Assembly (NCBI RefSeq): GCF_019645875.1
Contig: NZ_CP081000.1
Span: 3,348,001 to 3,412,000, forward strand
Direction: 5' to 3'
Length of the DNA: 64,000 nucleotides
Source of the DNA: Mycolicibacterium senegalense
GTDB taxonomy: Bacteria; Actinomycetota; Actinomycetes; Mycobacteriales; Mycobacteriaceae
Shown: positions 9,453 to 20,471 of the stretch, one piece after another
Position numbering within the stretch: the stretch's first letter is position 1
How the letters are laid out: the number at the start of each line of letters is the position of its first letter
Notes under the pieces: generated by a model
The model's database searches: none
What the model was told of the DNA's origin: nothing
Seen by the model: only the letters and a program-made list of their open reading frames with translations
Position numbers and translations under genes: made by a program

Positions 9453-10793
9453 CTAAAGCGACAGGTAGGTCTTCAGCTCATACGGGGTGACGTGGCTGCG
9501 GTAGTTCTCCCACTCCGCGCGCTTGTTGCGCAGGAAGTAGTCGAATACGTGCTCCCCCAACGCTTCCGCGACGAGCTCGGAGTTCTCCATGGCCTCCAGC
9601 GCATTGCCCAGGCTGGTCGGCAGCTCGCGGTAGCCCATGGCACGCCGCTCCTCGGGCGTCAGGCTCCAGACGTTGTCCTCGGCCTGTGGGCCCAGCACGT
9701 AGCCCTTCTCGACGCCGCGCAGACCGGCGGCCAGCAGCACCGCGAAGGTCAGGTAGGGGTTGCAGGCCGAGTCGGGGCTGCGGACCTCGACGCGCCGCGA
9801 CGACGCCTTGCGCGGGGTGTACATCGGAACCCGTACCAGGGCCGAGCGGTTGGCCGCGCCCCACGAGGCCGCGGTGGGCGCCTCACCGCCGTGCACCAGC
9901 CGCTTGTAGGAGTTCACCCACTGGTTGGTGACGGCGCTGATCTCGCTGGCGTGCTCCAGGATGCCCGCGATGAAGGACTTGGCCACATCGGACAGCTGCA
10001 GCGGGTCGTCGGGGCTGTGGAAGGCGTTGGTGTCGCCCTCGAACAGGCTCATGTGGGTGTGCATGGCCGAGCCGGGATGTTCGGCGAACGGCTTGGGCAT
10101 GAACGACGCGCGCACGCCGTCGGCCAGGGCGACTTCCTTGACCAGGTAGCGGAAGGTCATCACGTTGTCGGCCATGGACAGCGCGTCGGCGTAGCGCAGG
10201 TCGATCTCCTGCTGGCCGGGAGCGCCTTCGTGGTGGCTGAACTCCACCGAGATGCCCATCTGCTCCAGGGCCTCGATGGCGTGGCGGCGGAAGTTGGGGG
10301 CCGAATCGTGCACGGCCTGGTCGAAATAGCCGCTGTTGTCGGCGGGTACGGGCACCGAGCCGTCGTCGGGGCCCGGCTGCAGCAGGAAGAACTCGATCTC
10401 GGGATGCACGTAGCAGGTGAATCCCAGATCGCTGGCCTTGGCCAGCTGACGACGCAGCACATGCCGGGAGTCGGCCCACGACGGCGAGCCGTCGGGCATC
10501 GTGATGTCGCAGAACATGCGCGCCGAGTAGTGCTTGCCGGCACTGGTGGTCCAGGGCAGCACCTGGAAGGTCGACGGGTCGGGGCGGGCGACGGTGTCGG
10601 ACTCCGACACCCGGGCGAAGCCCTCGATCGAAGAGCCGTCGAAACCGATGCCCTCCTCGAAGGCGCCTTCGAGTTCGGCGGGCGCGATCGCTACCGACTT
10701 GAGGTAGCCGAGCACGTCGGTGAACCACAACCGAACGAACCGGATATCGCGTTCCTCCAGGGTGCGCAGCACGAATTCCTTCTGGCGGTCCAT
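9453..10793 (-). CDS. glnA2: Glutamine synthetase type I, GlnA2
   Basis: 446 residues, the M. tuberculosis GlnA2 length (Rv2222c). It shows [24 protein letters not shown], the [12 protein letters not shown] patch and the ATP-site [16 protein letters not shown]. It lacks the regulatory tyrosine: at the place of LYELPPDE in GlnA1 it reads VWSLTPEE, so GlnE should not adenylylate it. This fits the shorter type I-alpha form. Expected to make glutamine or a related gamma-glutamyl product. It precedes glnE on the same strand. Confidence 0.95.
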   Translation of the reverse strand: MDRQKEFVLRTLEERDIRFVRLWFTDVLGYLKSVAIAPAELEGAFEEGIGFDGSSIEGFARVSESDTVARPDPSTFQVLPWTTSAGKHYSARMFCDITMPDGSPSWADSRHVLRRQLAKASDLGFTCYVHPEIEFFLLQPGPDDGSVPVPADNSGYFDQAVHDSAPNFRRHAIEALEQMGISVEFSHHEGAPGQQEIDLRYADALSMADNVMTFRYLVKEVALADGVRASFMPKPFAEHPGSAMHTHMSLFEGDTNAFHSPDDPLQLSDVAKSFIAGILEHASEISAVTNQWVNSYKRLVHGGEAPTAASWGAANRSALVRVPMYTPRKASSRRVEVRSPDSACNPYLTFAVLLAAGLRGVEKGYVLGPQAEDNVWSLTPEERRAMGYRELPTSLGNALEAMENSELVAEALGEHVFDYFLRNKRAEWENYRSHVTPYELKTYLSL

Positions 10794-10845
10794 GAGCGCA
10801 GCGTAGGCATCGGCTGTTAATTCTGTGTTACGGGCCTGGAAGGAG

Positions 10846-12357
10846 TTAGCAGGAGAGGTTGCCCGGCGTCCTCTGGTGGACGAAGAAATCCAGGACCGCG
10901 GTGTCTACGCAGGCGTCCCCGTTGAACACCACGGTGTGTTGGGTGCCGGTGAAGGAGATCAGCGCAGCGCCCATTTGCCGGGCCAGGTCCACACCCGCCT
11001 GATAGGGCGTGGCCGGGTCGCCGGTGGTGGACACCACGACGACCTTGCCCGGTCCCGGACCGGTGACCGGATGCGGCGCCGACGTCGCGGGCACCGGCCA
11101 CAGCGCGCAGACGTCGCGAGGCGCGTATCCGGTGAACTCGCCGTAGGCCATGAACGGCGCCGCGGCGCGCAGGCGTTGATCGGCGTCGGCCCACACGGCC
11201 GGATCGGTGGGGAACGGCGTGTCGACGCACCGGATCGCGGTGAAGGCGTCCTGCATGTTCGAGTAGTGCCCGGAATCGTCGCGGCGCCAGTAATCGTCGG
11301 CGAGCAGCAGCAGGTCGCCGGCATCGGTGCCACGCGTCAACCCCAGCAGCCCGCTGGTCAGATAGGGCCAGTACCGCGCCGAGTAGAGGGCGTTGCCGCT
11401 ACCGGTGATGGCGTCGGCATAGCCCAGGCCGCGCGGGTCCGCGGTCGCCCCCGGCGTCGCCACCAACGGGTCGACGAGCCGGTGGAACCGGCTGACGAAC
11501 TGGGCCGGGTCAGTGCCCAGCGGGCAGTCGGCCGATTGAGCGCAGTCCGCGGCGTAGGTCTCGAAAGCCTTTTGGAAGCCGGCGAGCTGGCGGACGTTCT
11601 TGGTGATCGGGTCCAGGCTGGGGTCGACGGCTCCGTCGAGCACCATCGTGCGCACGCGGTCCCCGAACTGTTCGGCGTACGCACCGCCCAGTTCGGTGCC
11701 GTAGGAGAAGCCCAGATAGTTGATCTGCTCCTCCCCGAGCGCGGCGCGCACCGCATCCATATCCCTGACCGCGGAGGCAGTGCCGACATTGGCCAGGAAC
11801 GGTGCGCCCATGCGGTCCAGGCACTGCTGGCCGAACTGGCGGTAGACGTCTTCGATGTGGGCGACGCCGGCCGGGCTGTAGTCGGTCAGCGATTCGCGAC
11901 GGTAGGCGTCGATCTCGGCGTCGGTGCGGCAGCGCAACTGCGGGGTCGAATGCCCGACGCCGCGCGGGTCGAAACCGACGAGGTCGAAGTGATCGGTCAG
12001 TGGTGAGCCGGCCAGCGCCGCCCCCATGCCGGCGACGGTGTTCACCGCCGAGGCGCCGGGGCCGCCCGGGTTGATGAACAGCGCGCCGATGCGCTCACCG
12101 GTCGCCGGTATCCGGATCACCGCCAATTGCGGTTGTTCGCCTCCGGCGTCAGGGGAATTCCAGTCCAGCGGGACGCCGACCGTGCGGCACTGCGCCGTCG
12201 GGATCCGCTCCGGTTGGGGCACCCAATCGGAGCAGTTTCCCCATTCCGGCCCCGATTCCGGCGCAGCCTGCGCGACGGGGCAGGCCGCCGCGGACACACC
12301 GAACAGCGCCGCCGCCACTACACGTCCTGTCCTACCCGCCCACCCCACGGCAGTCAT
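10846..12357 (-). CDS. Exported alpha/beta hydrolase (TAP-like), Rv2223c type
   Basis: About 503 residues if started at ATG 12357 (MTAVGWAGRTGRVVAAALFG), which begins a signal peptide with likely cleavage near AQAAPES. A longer frame from 12420 adds a non-signal leader and is less likely. The nucleophile elbow is LGFSYGTELGGAYAEQF and the oxyanion region INPGGPGAS. The C-terminal TAP-like domain ends with the catalytic histidine in FTGTQHTVVFNGDACVD. Probably a secreted peptidase/esterase. It is the paralogue of the neighbour at 12446, about 88 bp away, in a tandem duplication. Confidence 0.9.
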   Translation of the reverse strand: MTAVGWAGRTGRVVAAALFGVSAAACPVAQAAPESGPEWGNCSDWVPQPERIPTAQCRTVGVPLDWNSPDAGGEQPQLAVIRIPATGERIGALFINPGGPGASAVNTVAGMGAALAGSPLTDHFDLVGFDPRGVGHSTPQLRCRTDAEIDAYRRESLTDYSPAGVAHIEDVYRQFGQQCLDRMGAPFLANVGTASAVRDMDAVRAALGEEQINYLGFSYGTELGGAYAEQFGDRVRTMVLDGAVDPSLDPITKNVRQLAGFQKAFETYAADCAQSADCPLGTDPAQFVSRFHRLVDPLVATPGATADPRGLGYADAITGSGNALYSARYWPYLTSGLLGLTRGTDAGDLLLLADDYWRRDDSGHYSNMQDAFTAIRCVDTPFPTDPAVWADADQRLRAAAPFMAYGEFTGYAPRDVCALWPVPATSAPHPVTGPGPGKVVVVSTTGDPATPYQAGVDLARQMGAALISFTGTQHTVVFNGDACVDTAVLDFFVHQRTPGNLSC

Positions 12358-12445
12358 GGTCGCACGGGGTGGCGCGCAGGGTCTGCGTCCGAGGCCGAGC
12401 GGCAATCGGCCGGAGACCATCCGGTGACCTTGGCGGCCGGGCCGG

Positions 12446-13963
12446 TCAACAGCGGGTGCCGGGCGGGGGCACCGTGACGTCGACGAGGTAGGTGGCGGCG
12501 ATGTCGTCGATGCACTTGTTGCCCTGGAACACCACGGTGTGCTGGGTGCCCTCGAAGGTCACCAGCGTGCCGCCCAGCTGGCGGGCCAGGTCGACACCGG
12601 CCTGGTACGGCGTCGCCGGGTCGTTGGTGGTCGAGACGATCAATGTCGGGGGCAGGCCCTTGACGCTGATCTCGTGTGGCTTGCTGGTGGGCGGCACCGG
12701 CCAGAACGCACAGGTGCCCATCGGTGCGTGCCCGGTGAATTCGCCGTAGCTCATGAACGGGGCGACCTCGCGGGCCCGACGGTCCTCTTCGACCACGGTG
12801 GCGCGGTCGGTGATGGCCGGCTTGTCGACGCAGTTGACCGCGACACGCACATCGGTCGAATTGTTGTAGTGGCCCTTGGCATCTCGGCCCATGTAGAGGT
12901 CGGCCAGGGCCAGCATCACGTCACCGTTGCCGTTCTTCAGCCCGGTCAGGCCCTGGGTCAGGTGGCGCCACAGATTCGGTGAGTACAGCGGCAGGATGGT
13001 GCCCACGGTGGCGTCGCTGTAACTGAGCCCGCGCGAATCCCGGGTCTTGGCCGGGTGTTCCACCAACGGATCGACGAGGCTCTTGTACACCTCGACGGCC
13101 TTGGCCGGATCGGTACCCAGCGGGCAGTCGGGATTCTTGGTGGTGCAGTCGGTGGCGTAGTCGTCGAAGGCCTTCTGGAACGCCGCGGCCTGGCGGATGT
13201 CCTCCTCCACCGGGTCGGCATTGGGGTCGACGGCTCCGTCGAGGATCATCGCCCGGACCTTGTCCGGGAACTGCTCGGCATAGGTGGCGCCGATGCGGGT
13301 GCCGTAGGAGTAACCCAGGTAGGTCAGCTTGTCGTCACCGAGGGCGACCCGGATGGCATCCAAGTCCTTGGCGACGTTTTCGGTGCCGACGTTCTCCAGG
13401 AACTCTTTGCCCATCTTGTCGACGCAGCGCTGGACGAACTTCTTGGTCTCGTTCTCCAGGTGCTCGACACCCTCGGGCGTGTATTCGACCGTCGGATCGG
13501 CGCGCAGCCGGTCGTTGTCTTCGTCGGAGTTGCACCACACCGCGGGCGTCGACGATCCGACGCCGCGCGGGTCGAACCCGACGATGTCGAAGCGGTCCTT
13601 GACCGATTGCGGCAGGCCGGCCAGCAGGGAGACGGCGGAATCGACCCCCGACTCGCCGGGGCCGCCGGGATTGATCACCAGCGAGCCGATCTTCTGGCCC
13701 GCGGCCGGGAACCGGATCATGGCCAGCCGGGCGACTTCACCGTCCGGCTTGGAGTAGTCGACCGGCACCGACAACATGCCGCATTCGGCGTTGTCGGGGA
13801 TCTGCACGTGATCGCCGGAACCGGCGTTGCAGGGCAGCCATTGCACCGGCGTGCCGGGCCGCGGGATCGCGATCTTGGCTTCGCCGTCGACCACCTGGGT
13901 GCAGCCCGCCGCGGCCATCGCCGTCACCGCCAGCAGCGCGCCGAACCTCATGCTGAACTTCAT
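12446..13963 (-). CDS. caeA: Hip1/CaeA-type serine hydrolase lipoprotein
   Basis: About 505 residues from ATG 13963; ATG 13981 is an alternative. The N-terminus MKFSMRFGALLAVTAMAAAG ends in a lipobox (AAAGC), so it should be anchored to the outer face of the membrane. Catalytic elements: INPGGPGESG, the elbow YLGYSYGTRIGATYAEQFPD, and the histidine in FEGTQHTVVFQGNKCIDD. In M. tuberculosis the orthologue (Rv2224c, Hip1) is a cell-envelope protease that cleaves GroEL2 and modulates host responses. The upstream leader of the longer frame is Arg-rich and unlikely to be translated. Confidence 0.92.
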   Translation of the reverse strand: MKFSMRFGALLAVTAMAAAGCTQVVDGEAKIAIPRPGTPVQWLPCNAGSGDHVQIPDNAECGMLSVPVDYSKPDGEVARLAMIRFPAAGQKIGSLVINPGGPGESGVDSAVSLLAGLPQSVKDRFDIVGFDPRGVGSSTPAVWCNSDEDNDRLRADPTVEYTPEGVEHLENETKKFVQRCVDKMGKEFLENVGTENVAKDLDAIRVALGDDKLTYLGYSYGTRIGATYAEQFPDKVRAMILDGAVDPNADPVEEDIRQAAAFQKAFDDYATDCTTKNPDCPLGTDPAKAVEVYKSLVDPLVEHPAKTRDSRGLSYSDATVGTILPLYSPNLWRHLTQGLTGLKNGNGDVMLALADLYMGRDAKGHYNNSTDVRVAVNCVDKPAITDRATVVEEDRRAREVAPFMSYGEFTGHAPMGTCAFWPVPPTSKPHEISVKGLPPTLIVSTTNDPATPYQAGVDLARQLGGTLVTFEGTQHTVVFQGNKCIDDIAATYLVDVTVPPPGTRC

Positions 13964-14028
13964 GGCTGACCATGCTGCCATGACGCGACATCGCCGCAGG
14001 CCGCGGCCGGTCGTGACGCGCAGGGAGG

Positions 14029-15420
14029 TTATCGGGTAGCGGCGAGCAGCTCGTCGAGCGCGACGTGGAAATCGTCGGCCATATCCCACAGGTCAGGCAG
14101 CAATTCCGGGCAGGACATGATGCCGACGTCGAGCATGCCGGTCAGTGACATCACCGTGATGTTCAGACCCGATCCGTGGAAGATGGGGCCGAGCGGGTAC
14201 ATGGCCTTGACCTCGCAGCCCAACAGGTACAGCGATTCCTGGGGACCGGGCACGTTGGAGATGACGAGGTTGTGGACGGGTTTGGCCCCGGACAGCCGAC
14301 TGGCGGCGTACACCCGCATCGCCGCCCCGAACACCGCCGGTGCCGCGAACTGCGTCCAGTCCTGAAGCAGCGTCGCACTGATCGCGGAACTGTGTTGTTT
14401 GGCAACCGAATTGGACGCGGCGATGGCCAGCAGCCGCTGGGCCGGGTCGTCGATGTTGGTTTCCAGTTTGGAGAACATCCCCGACACCTGGTTGCGCCCG
14501 GGGCGGTCGGAACGGTCGTGCACCGACACCGGCACCATCGCGACCAGCGAGCTTTCCGGTAGTTCACCGCGGTCGTGCAGGAACGTCCGCAGCACTCCGG
14601 AGACCAGCGCCATCACCACATCGTTGACCTTGACACCGAAATGGTTCTTGACGGTCTTGATGTCTTCGAGATCCAACTGGGCGAATGCGACGCTGCGCCG
14701 GCCGGTGATGTTGGTGTTGAAGGCGGTTTTCGGCGCGTTGAACGGAGCGGCCATCGCGCGGCCGTTCACGGCCCGGCGCACGGTGTCGATGACGGATGTC
14801 GCGGTGGCGGGCAGCACGTTCGCCAGTTTGAGCGGGCGGGATGCGAACTTGAGCGCCCCGCTGATCGCGATCTCGGCCCCGGAAGCGTCGCCCACACCTG
14901 CCACCGGGTCTGGCGGCGGCGCGTCGGCTTCGGTGGTGCACAACTGCGACATCAGGTTGGCCCCGGTCACGCCGTCGACCCCGGCGTGGTGAATCTTGGT
15001 CATCAGCGCCAGCCGGCCGCCGTCGTGCGCATCGGTGCCCGCGACGTTCTCGATGATCCACATTTCCCACAGCGGGCGGGTCCGGTCCAGCGGCAGCGAC
15101 GCGATGTGGCCGCAGATCTCGGACAGCTCAGCGCGTCCGCCCGGGGCCGGGAGCCCGATCCGGTGCAGGTGCCGGTTGACGTCAAAGTCCTTGTCCTCCA
15201 CCCACACCGGGTGGTCGAGATTGAACCGGCTGTCGGCCAGTTTCTCGCGGAAGTGCGGCATCGCCTTGATGCGCAACGACAGTTCGTCACGCATCCGGTC
15301 GAAGGTGTAGCCGCCCGGCATGGTCGAGGTGTCCAGTTCGAGCACTGAGCACACGTGCATGGGCTGCGCGGCTGTTTCGAGATACAGGAAACTGGCGTCG
15401 AGTCCGCTGAGCCGTTGCAT
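14029..15420 (-). CDS. Wax ester synthase / diacylglycerol acyltransferase (WS/DGAT)
   Basis: 463 residues from ATG 15420 ([20 protein letters not shown], the usual opening of this family). The active-site HHxxxDG is present in [16 protein letters not shown] at about residue 130. The C-terminal half has the conserved [17 protein letters not shown] and [19 protein letters not shown]. It makes triacylglycerol or wax esters from acyl-CoA. M. tuberculosis has no such gene at this place between Rv2224c and panB. Divergent from panB, with about 157 bp between starts. Confidence 0.93.
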   Translation of the reverse strand: MQRLSGLDASFLYLETAAQPMHVCSVLELDTSTMPGGYTFDRMRDELSLRIKAMPHFREKLADSRFNLDHPVWVEDKDFDVNRHLHRIGLPAPGGRAELSEICGHIASLPLDRTRPLWEMWIIENVAGTDAHDGGRLALMTKIHHAGVDGVTGANLMSQLCTTEADAPPPDPVAGVGDASGAEIAISGALKFASRPLKLANVLPATATSVIDTVRRAVNGRAMAAPFNAPKTAFNTNITGRRSVAFAQLDLEDIKTVKNHFGVKVNDVVMALVSGVLRTFLHDRGELPESSLVAMVPVSVHDRSDRPGRNQVSGMFSKLETNIDDPAQRLLAIAASNSVAKQHSSAISATLLQDWTQFAAPAVFGAAMRVYAASRLSGAKPVHNLVISNVPGPQESLYLLGCEVKAMYPLGPIFHGSGLNITVMSLTGMLDVGIMSCPELLPDLWDMADDFHVALDELLAATR

Positions 15421-15576
15421 GCCGCTGATGTTAGGGCGCGGCGCGCGAACTGTGAGGAAATCCACTCGAACGTCGCTTTTGCCTTCATTCCCTGCGGTGG
15501 CAGACTGGCGGATGTCCGACGAACCCGGGGACCGCAAGGCGGCCTCGAGGCTTCGAACCGACCATCACAAGGGACG

Positions 15577-16437
15577 ATGATGTCTGAACAGTCTGTTTAT
15601 GGTGCTTCCGATTCGGCTGCGGAGGCCGTGGCGTCCAAGCCGCGGGCCAAGGTCCGCACGCTGACCCTGCAGAAATGGAAGTCCGAAGGTCACAAGTGGG
15701 CGATGCTCACCTGTTACGACTACTCCAGTGCGCGGGTGTTCGACGACGCCGGAATTCCGGTGCTGCTCGTGGGCGATTCGGCGGCCAACGTCGTGTACGG
15801 CTACGACACGACGGTGCCGATCTCGATCGACGAGTTGATCCCGTTGGCCCGCGCGGTCGTCAAGGGTGCCCCGCACGCGCTGGTGGTCGCCGACCTGCCG
15901 TTCGGCAGCTACGAGTCCAGCCCGCAGCAGGCCCTCGCGACGGCCACCCGGTTCATGAAGGAGACCGGTGCGCAGGCGATCAAGCTCGAGGGCGGTGAGC
16001 GGATGGCCGATCAGATCGCGGCGCTGTCAGCCGCCGGCATCCCGGTGGTCGCCCACATCGGTTTCACCCCGCAGAGCGTGAACGGCCTGGGCGGGTTCCG
16101 GGTGCAGGGGCGCGGCGACGCCGCCGAGCAGACGATCCACGACGCGATCGCCGTGCAGGAGGCCGGTGCGATCGCGGTGGTGCTGGAGATGGTGCCCGCC
16201 GAGCTGGCCACCCAGATCACCGGCAAGCTGACGATCCCGACCGTCGGTATCGGCGCCGGCCCGAATTGTGATGCCCAGGTGCTGGTTTGGCAGGACATGG
16301 CTGGGCTCACCAGCGGCAAGACTGCCAAGTTCGTCAAGCAGTTCGGTGACGTCGGCGGCGAACTGCACCGCGCGGCAGCGCAATACGCCCACGACGTGGC
16401 GGCCGGGGTGTTCCCGGCCGAGGAGCATTCCTACTAA
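15577..16437 (+). CDS. panB: 3-methyl-2-oxobutanoate hydroxymethyltransferase
   Basis: First committed step to pantothenate: transfers a hydroxymethyl group from methylene-THF to ketoisovalerate. 286 residues, start ATG 15577 (a second ATG follows directly) after an AAGGGA ribosome site. Motifs: [36 protein letters not shown] (metal-binding Asp), [19 protein letters not shown] and [12 protein letters not shown]. Equivalent to Rv2225. Its TAA stop overlaps the stop of the convergent enoyl-CoA hydratase gene (CTAA at 16434-16437). Confidence 0.97.
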   Translation: MMSEQSVYGASDSAAEAVASKPRAKVRTLTLQKWKSEGHKWAMLTCYDYSSARVFDDAGIPVLLVGDSAANVVYGYDTTVPISIDELIPLARAVVKGAPHALVVADLPFGSYESSPQQALATATRFMKETGAQAIKLEGGERMADQIAALSAAGIPVVAHIGFTPQSVNGLGGFRVQGRGDAAEQTIHDAIAVQEAGAIAVVLEMVPAELATQITGKLTIPTVGIGAGPNCDAQVLVWQDMAGLTSGKTAKFVKQFGDVGGELHRAAAQYAHDVAAGVFPAEEHSY

Positions 16438-17219
16438 GCGAAGTCCGGCTTACGCTTCGCCAGGAACGCGTCGACGCCTTCGCGGCCGTCGGCGGAGTTG
16501 GCCCGCTCGGCGATGAACCGGGCTTCGGCCGCCATCTGCTCTTCGAGGCTGTTCTTGAACGAGGACACCAGCAGTGACTTGACCGCACCGTTGGATCCGC
16601 CGGAGCCTGCCGCCACCTGCTCGGCCAGTTTCGTGGCCCGGGCGTCGAGCTCGTCACCGGCGACCACTTCGGTGACCAGTCCCCAGTCCTGGGCCTCGGC
16701 GGACGAGAGGGTGCGGTTGGTCAGGATGAGTTCTTGGGCCCGGCGCAGCCCGACCAACCGGGGCAGGTGGTAGGACGCGCTGCCGTCCGGGCTCAGCCCG
16801 ACCTTGGTGTAAGCCATGGTGAAGGAGGCCGATTCGGCTGCCAGGACCAGGTCACCGGTCACCGCGAGGCTGAATCCGGCGCCGGCCGCGGTGCCGTTGA
16901 CGGCGGTGATCAGCACGGCGTTCATCCGGGCGAATGACGAGATCGCCTGGTGCAGGTCGTCGGCGACACCCTTGATGAACTGGCCGCGGTCGGGCGCGGT
17001 GGCGAAGGATTTCAGGTCGCCGCCCGCGCAGAAGAACCGGCCCGCACCGCTGAGCACCACAGCCTTGATCCCTGGCGTGTCGCAGCGGCGGGCGGCGTCG
17101 GCCAGTTCGCGAGTCATGGTGTCGTTCATGCCGTTCGCGGCGTCCGGGCGGTTCAGGGTGATGCGCGCGACGGCGCCGGACTGCTCGAACGAGATGGCTT
17201 CATAGGTGGGCTCGGTCAC
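16434..17219 (-). CDS. Enoyl-CoA hydratase/isomerase family protein
   Basis: 261-residue crotonase. Oxyanion-hole elements are [13 protein letters not shown] and [20 protein letters not shown]. The usual second glutamate region reads [21 protein letters not shown], where Asp replaces the catalytic Glu, so it may be an isomerase or a non-hydratase member. Start GTG 17219. It lies 10 bases after the TetR gene on the same strand and may be controlled by it. Substrate unknown; a role in acyl-CoA breakdown is likely. Confidence 0.88.
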   Translation of the reverse strand: MTEPTYEAISFEQSGAVARITLNRPDAANGMNDTMTRELADAARRCDTPGIKAVVLSGAGRFFCAGGDLKSFATAPDRGQFIKGVADDLHQAISSFARMNAVLITAVNGTAAGAGFSLAVTGDLVLAAESASFTMAYTKVGLSPDGSASYHLPRLVGLRRAQELILTNRTLSSAEAQDWGLVTEVVAGDELDARATKLAEQVAAGSGGSNGAVKSLLVSSFKNSLEEQMAAEARFIAERANSADGREGVDAFLAKRKPDFA

Positions 17220-17229
17220 GGCCCGAACT

Positions 17230-17949
17230 CTAGCGGGCCGGGGTTTCGGGGCGTCGCACGCCCAGCCGGGTCGCGGTCGCGGCCACCAGCGGGCCGAAGT
17301 CGCCGTCGAATCCCAGGATTCGCAGCGCCCCCTCCCCGATCACCCAGGGTTGCTCCGGTGTGCCCTCGACGTCGTCCGAGCGGCTGTTGACCACCGATTC
17401 CACCAATCGGAACGGTAGGTCAGCGGCATGGGGCGGGCCCGAGCATTCGGCGATCACCGCTACCGACAGCTTGCGATACACCTCGCGCAGCTCGGCGCGG
17501 CGGCGCCGGAACGGTTCGAACCGGTCGGTGCGCAGCTCCGGCAGCAGGTACAGGGCACCCAGGTTCCAGCGGCTGGCACACAACTGGAGTGCGTCGGCGA
17601 CGGCGAGCGCGTGCAGGCGGTGCGTGGCAGGACCGGCGCCGGCGAGCAGCTCGGCGCCAAGGCGCAGGGCGTCGTCGACGGTGCCGGTCAGCAGCGCGTC
17701 GAGGATGTCGTCCTTGGTGGCGAAATGGTGATACAGGGAGGCCTGCCGCACCCCCACCGCGTCGGCGATACGCCGCGTCGGGGTGCTGGCATAGCCGTGG
17801 GTGGTGAACAGCTCGGCGGCGGCATCGAGGATCTGTTCGCGGGCGGTCGTGCCCGGTCGGCGGGGCCGCTCCAGCCGCGGGCGTCCACGCCCGGCAGCGG
17901 CATTCGCCGGTGTCGTCTCAGCCGCCATGTCAGCAACCCTAAGAGACAT
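17230..17949 (-). CDS. TetR family regulator
   Basis: 239 residues (or 232 from ATG 17928). A basic Pro/Arg-rich leader precedes the TetR helix-turn-helix at about 38-84: REQILDAAAELFTTHGYASTPTRRIADAVGVRQASLYHHFATKDDIL. The C-terminal ligand domain is helical with no recognised signature. It is followed after 10 bases by the enoyl-CoA hydratase gene, its probable target. Divergent from the CYTH-CHAD gene. Confidence 0.9.
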   Translation of the reverse strand: MSLRVADMAAETTPANAAAGRGRPRLERPRRPGTTAREQILDAAAELFTTHGYASTPTRRIADAVGVRQASLYHHFATKDDILDALLTGTVDDALRLGAELLAGAGPATHRLHALAVADALQLCASRWNLGALYLLPELRTDRFEPFRRRRAELREVYRKLSVAVIAECSGPPHAADLPFRLVESVVNSRSDDVEGTPEQPWVIGEGALRILGFDGDFGPLVAATATRLGVRRPETPAR

Positions 17950-18089
17950 CTACGGACATGGCCCGCAGCACCGGGGTGGTGAGGCAAGTCTTGATGCTGC
18001 TGTGACCGGACACCGGTCGTGGCCCCTGCCCGAATATGGCACGCTGGTGCCATCCGATCTTCCGCCTCCGGTGCACAGCGAAGGTGACT

Positions 18090-19577
18090 ATGGCCCCCGG
18101 CAAATCCAAGACCGCGAGGTACACCGAAGTCGAGCGAAAGTTCGCGGTCACCGAGAACACCGTCTCGCCCTCGTTCGAAGGCCTTTCGGCCGTCGCCGAG
18201 GTGGCCCGCACCGAAACCCAGCACCTCGACGCGGTGTATTTCGACACCCCGGATCGCGACCTTGCCGCGCGCCGTATCACGCTGCGGCGCCGCACCGGCG
18301 GCCCGGACGCGGGCTGGCACCTGAAGCTGCCGGCCGGGACCGATACCCGCACCGAGGTCCGCACACCGCTGGGTACGGCAACCGACACCGTGCCCGAGGA
18401 GCTGCGCGACGTCGTGCTTGCCATCGTGCGGGACCGTCCGCTCTCACCGGTCGCCCGGATCAGCACCCGGCGCAGTGTGCAGGTGCTGCATGGCTCTGAC
18501 GGGACTGCGCTCGCCGAGTTCTGTGACGACCGGGTGACGGCTTCGGCCATCGGCGGCGAAGAACAGAGCTGGCGCGAATGGGAGCTGGAGCTGCTCACCG
18601 CCGATGTCCCCGACGATTTGATGGATCGGCTGGCCAACCGGCTGGCGGATGCCGGCGCCGAGCCGGCCGGACACGGTTCGAAACTGGCCAAGGTGCTCGG
18701 AACCGACACCGTTCCCCCGCCCGCTCCCGCAGCTGATCCGATCCACCGGGCCATCGCCGAACAGATCGAATCGCTGCTGGTGTGGGATCGTGCGGTACGC
18801 GCGGACGCCTACGACTCGGTGCATCAGATGCGGGTCACCACCCGCAAGCTCCGCAGCCTGTTGCAGGAGTCGAAGGAAGCCTTCGGGCTCGACGACGACG
18901 GCTGGGTGCTCGACGAGCTGCGCGCGCTGGCCGCGGTGCTCGGCGTGGCCCGTGATGCCGAGGTGCTGGCCGAGCGCTACCAGCGTGCGCTCGACGAGAT
19001 GGACCCCGAGCTGGTCCGCGGACCGGTACGCCAGCGCCTCGTCGAGGGCGCCAACCGCCGCTACACGGCGGGCTGGCGACGTTCCCTGTTGGCGATGCGC
19101 TCACAGCGCTACTTCCGGCTGCTCGACGCGCTTGAGGAGTTGGTCACCGCCCAACCGGAATCCGCGGACGCCGCAAAGCCTTCGGCGAACATCGATTCGG
19201 CGTATAAGCGCGTTCGTAAGGCAGCCAAGACCGCGGCCAAAGTGGCGGCCGACGAGGCCACCACAGAGGAGAAAGACGAAGCGCTGCATCGAATCCGCAA
19301 GGGCGCCAAACGACTTCGGTACACCGCGGCGGCCACCGGGGCCGACAAGGTGTCCGAACGGGCCAAGAACATCCAGTCCTTGCTCGGCGACCATCAGGAC
19401 AGTGTGGTGAGCAAGGCGCACCTGAGCACCCAGGCCGACGCCGCACACGCGGCCGGCGAGGACACCTTCACCTACGGGCTGCTGTACCAACAGGAGCATG
19501 ACACCGCCCAGCAGTCGCGCGCCATGCTGCAGGACGCGCTCAAGAAGCTGGACAAGGCGGTCCGCAAGGCCCACTAG
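18090..19577 (+). CDS. CYTH and CHAD domain protein
   Basis: 495 residues from ATG 18090 (preceded by GAAGGTG). The N-terminal CYTH domain (about 8-200) has EVERKF, the ExExK-type triphosphate tunnel motif. The C-terminal CHAD domain (about 215-490) has the conserved VHQMRVTTRKLRSLLQ and LHRIRKGAKRLRYTAAA histidine/lysine helices that bind polyphosphate. Likely a triphosphatase or polyphosphate-binding protein. Equivalent to Rv2226. Convergent with the RNase P RNA gene 16 bases later. Confidence 0.93.
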   Translation: MAPGKSKTARYTEVERKFAVTENTVSPSFEGLSAVAEVARTETQHLDAVYFDTPDRDLAARRITLRRRTGGPDAGWHLKLPAGTDTRTEVRTPLGTATDTVPEELRDVVLAIVRDRPLSPVARISTRRSVQVLHGSDGTALAEFCDDRVTASAIGGEEQSWREWELELLTADVPDDLMDRLANRLADAGAEPAGHGSKLAKVLGTDTVPPPAPAADPIHRAIAEQIESLLVWDRAVRADAYDSVHQMRVTTRKLRSLLQESKEAFGLDDDGWVLDELRALAAVLGVARDAEVLAERYQRALDEMDPELVRGPVRQRLVEGANRRYTAGWRRSLLAMRSQRYFRLLDALEELVTAQPESADAAKPSANIDSAYKRVRKAAKTAAKVAADEATTEEKDEALHRIRKGAKRLRYTAAATGADKVSERAKNIQSLLGDHQDSVVSKAHLSTQADAAHAAGEDTFTYGLLYQQEHDTAQQSRAMLQDALKKLDKAVRKAH

Positions 19578-19593
19578 GTGGCTGCGGGTGAGG

Positions 19594-19986
<393 letters not shown>

Positions 19987-20009
19987 CTGATCACCGTACC
20001 CTTATTTTC

Positions 20010-20462
20010 ATGGCACAGGTGCCACCGGCCCGATATTTGCTCCGCGCGAGGGACCTCGCGGACGCCCGCTATGCGGATCCGATCACCGTCGACGACCTCG
20101 CGGCGGCCGCCGGATTGTCCCGCGCCCACTTCAGCCGGATGTTCACCCGCACGTTCGGCGAGTCGCCGCGGGCCTATCTGCAGAGCCGGCGACTCGAACG
20201 GGCCGCGGCGCTGCTGCGCAACACCGATCGTTCGGTCGCCGACATCTGTGTGATGGTCGGCCTGCACAGCGTGGGTTCGTTCACCACGAACTTCGCGCGG
20301 GTGTACGGCAGGCCGCCGGCCGCCTACCGGGCGAGCCTGCCGCCGGCCATGCTGCGCGCCCCGGTGCCCAGCTGCATCCTGGCGCGCGACACCCGGCGGC
20401 CGCATACCGGCCGGGCCAAGACAGCACAAACGGAGAAGACGGCCGGGCCGGAGCGGACGTAG
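20010..20462 (+). CDS. AraC family regulator (single DNA-binding domain)
   Basis: 150 residues from ATG 20010. It consists almost wholly of the two AraC helix-turn-helix motifs: VDDLAAAAGLSRAHFSRMFTRTFGESP (about 26-52) and VADICVMVGLHSVGSFTTNFARVYGRPPAAYR (about 75-106). There is no N-terminal ligand domain. The VOC gene starts 10 bases after its stop, so the two form a regulator-enzyme pair. Its start is only about 24 bases from the RNase P RNA 5' end on the opposite strand, so their promoters must overlap. Confidence 0.92.
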   Translation: MAQVPPARYLLRARDLADARYADPITVDDLAAAAGLSRAHFSRMFTRTFGESPRAYLQSRRLERAAALLRNTDRSVADICVMVGLHSVGSFTTNFARVYGRPPAAYRASLPPAMLRAPVPSCILARDTRRPHTGRAKTAQTEKTAGPERT

Positions 20463-20471
20463 CGTCTGCTC

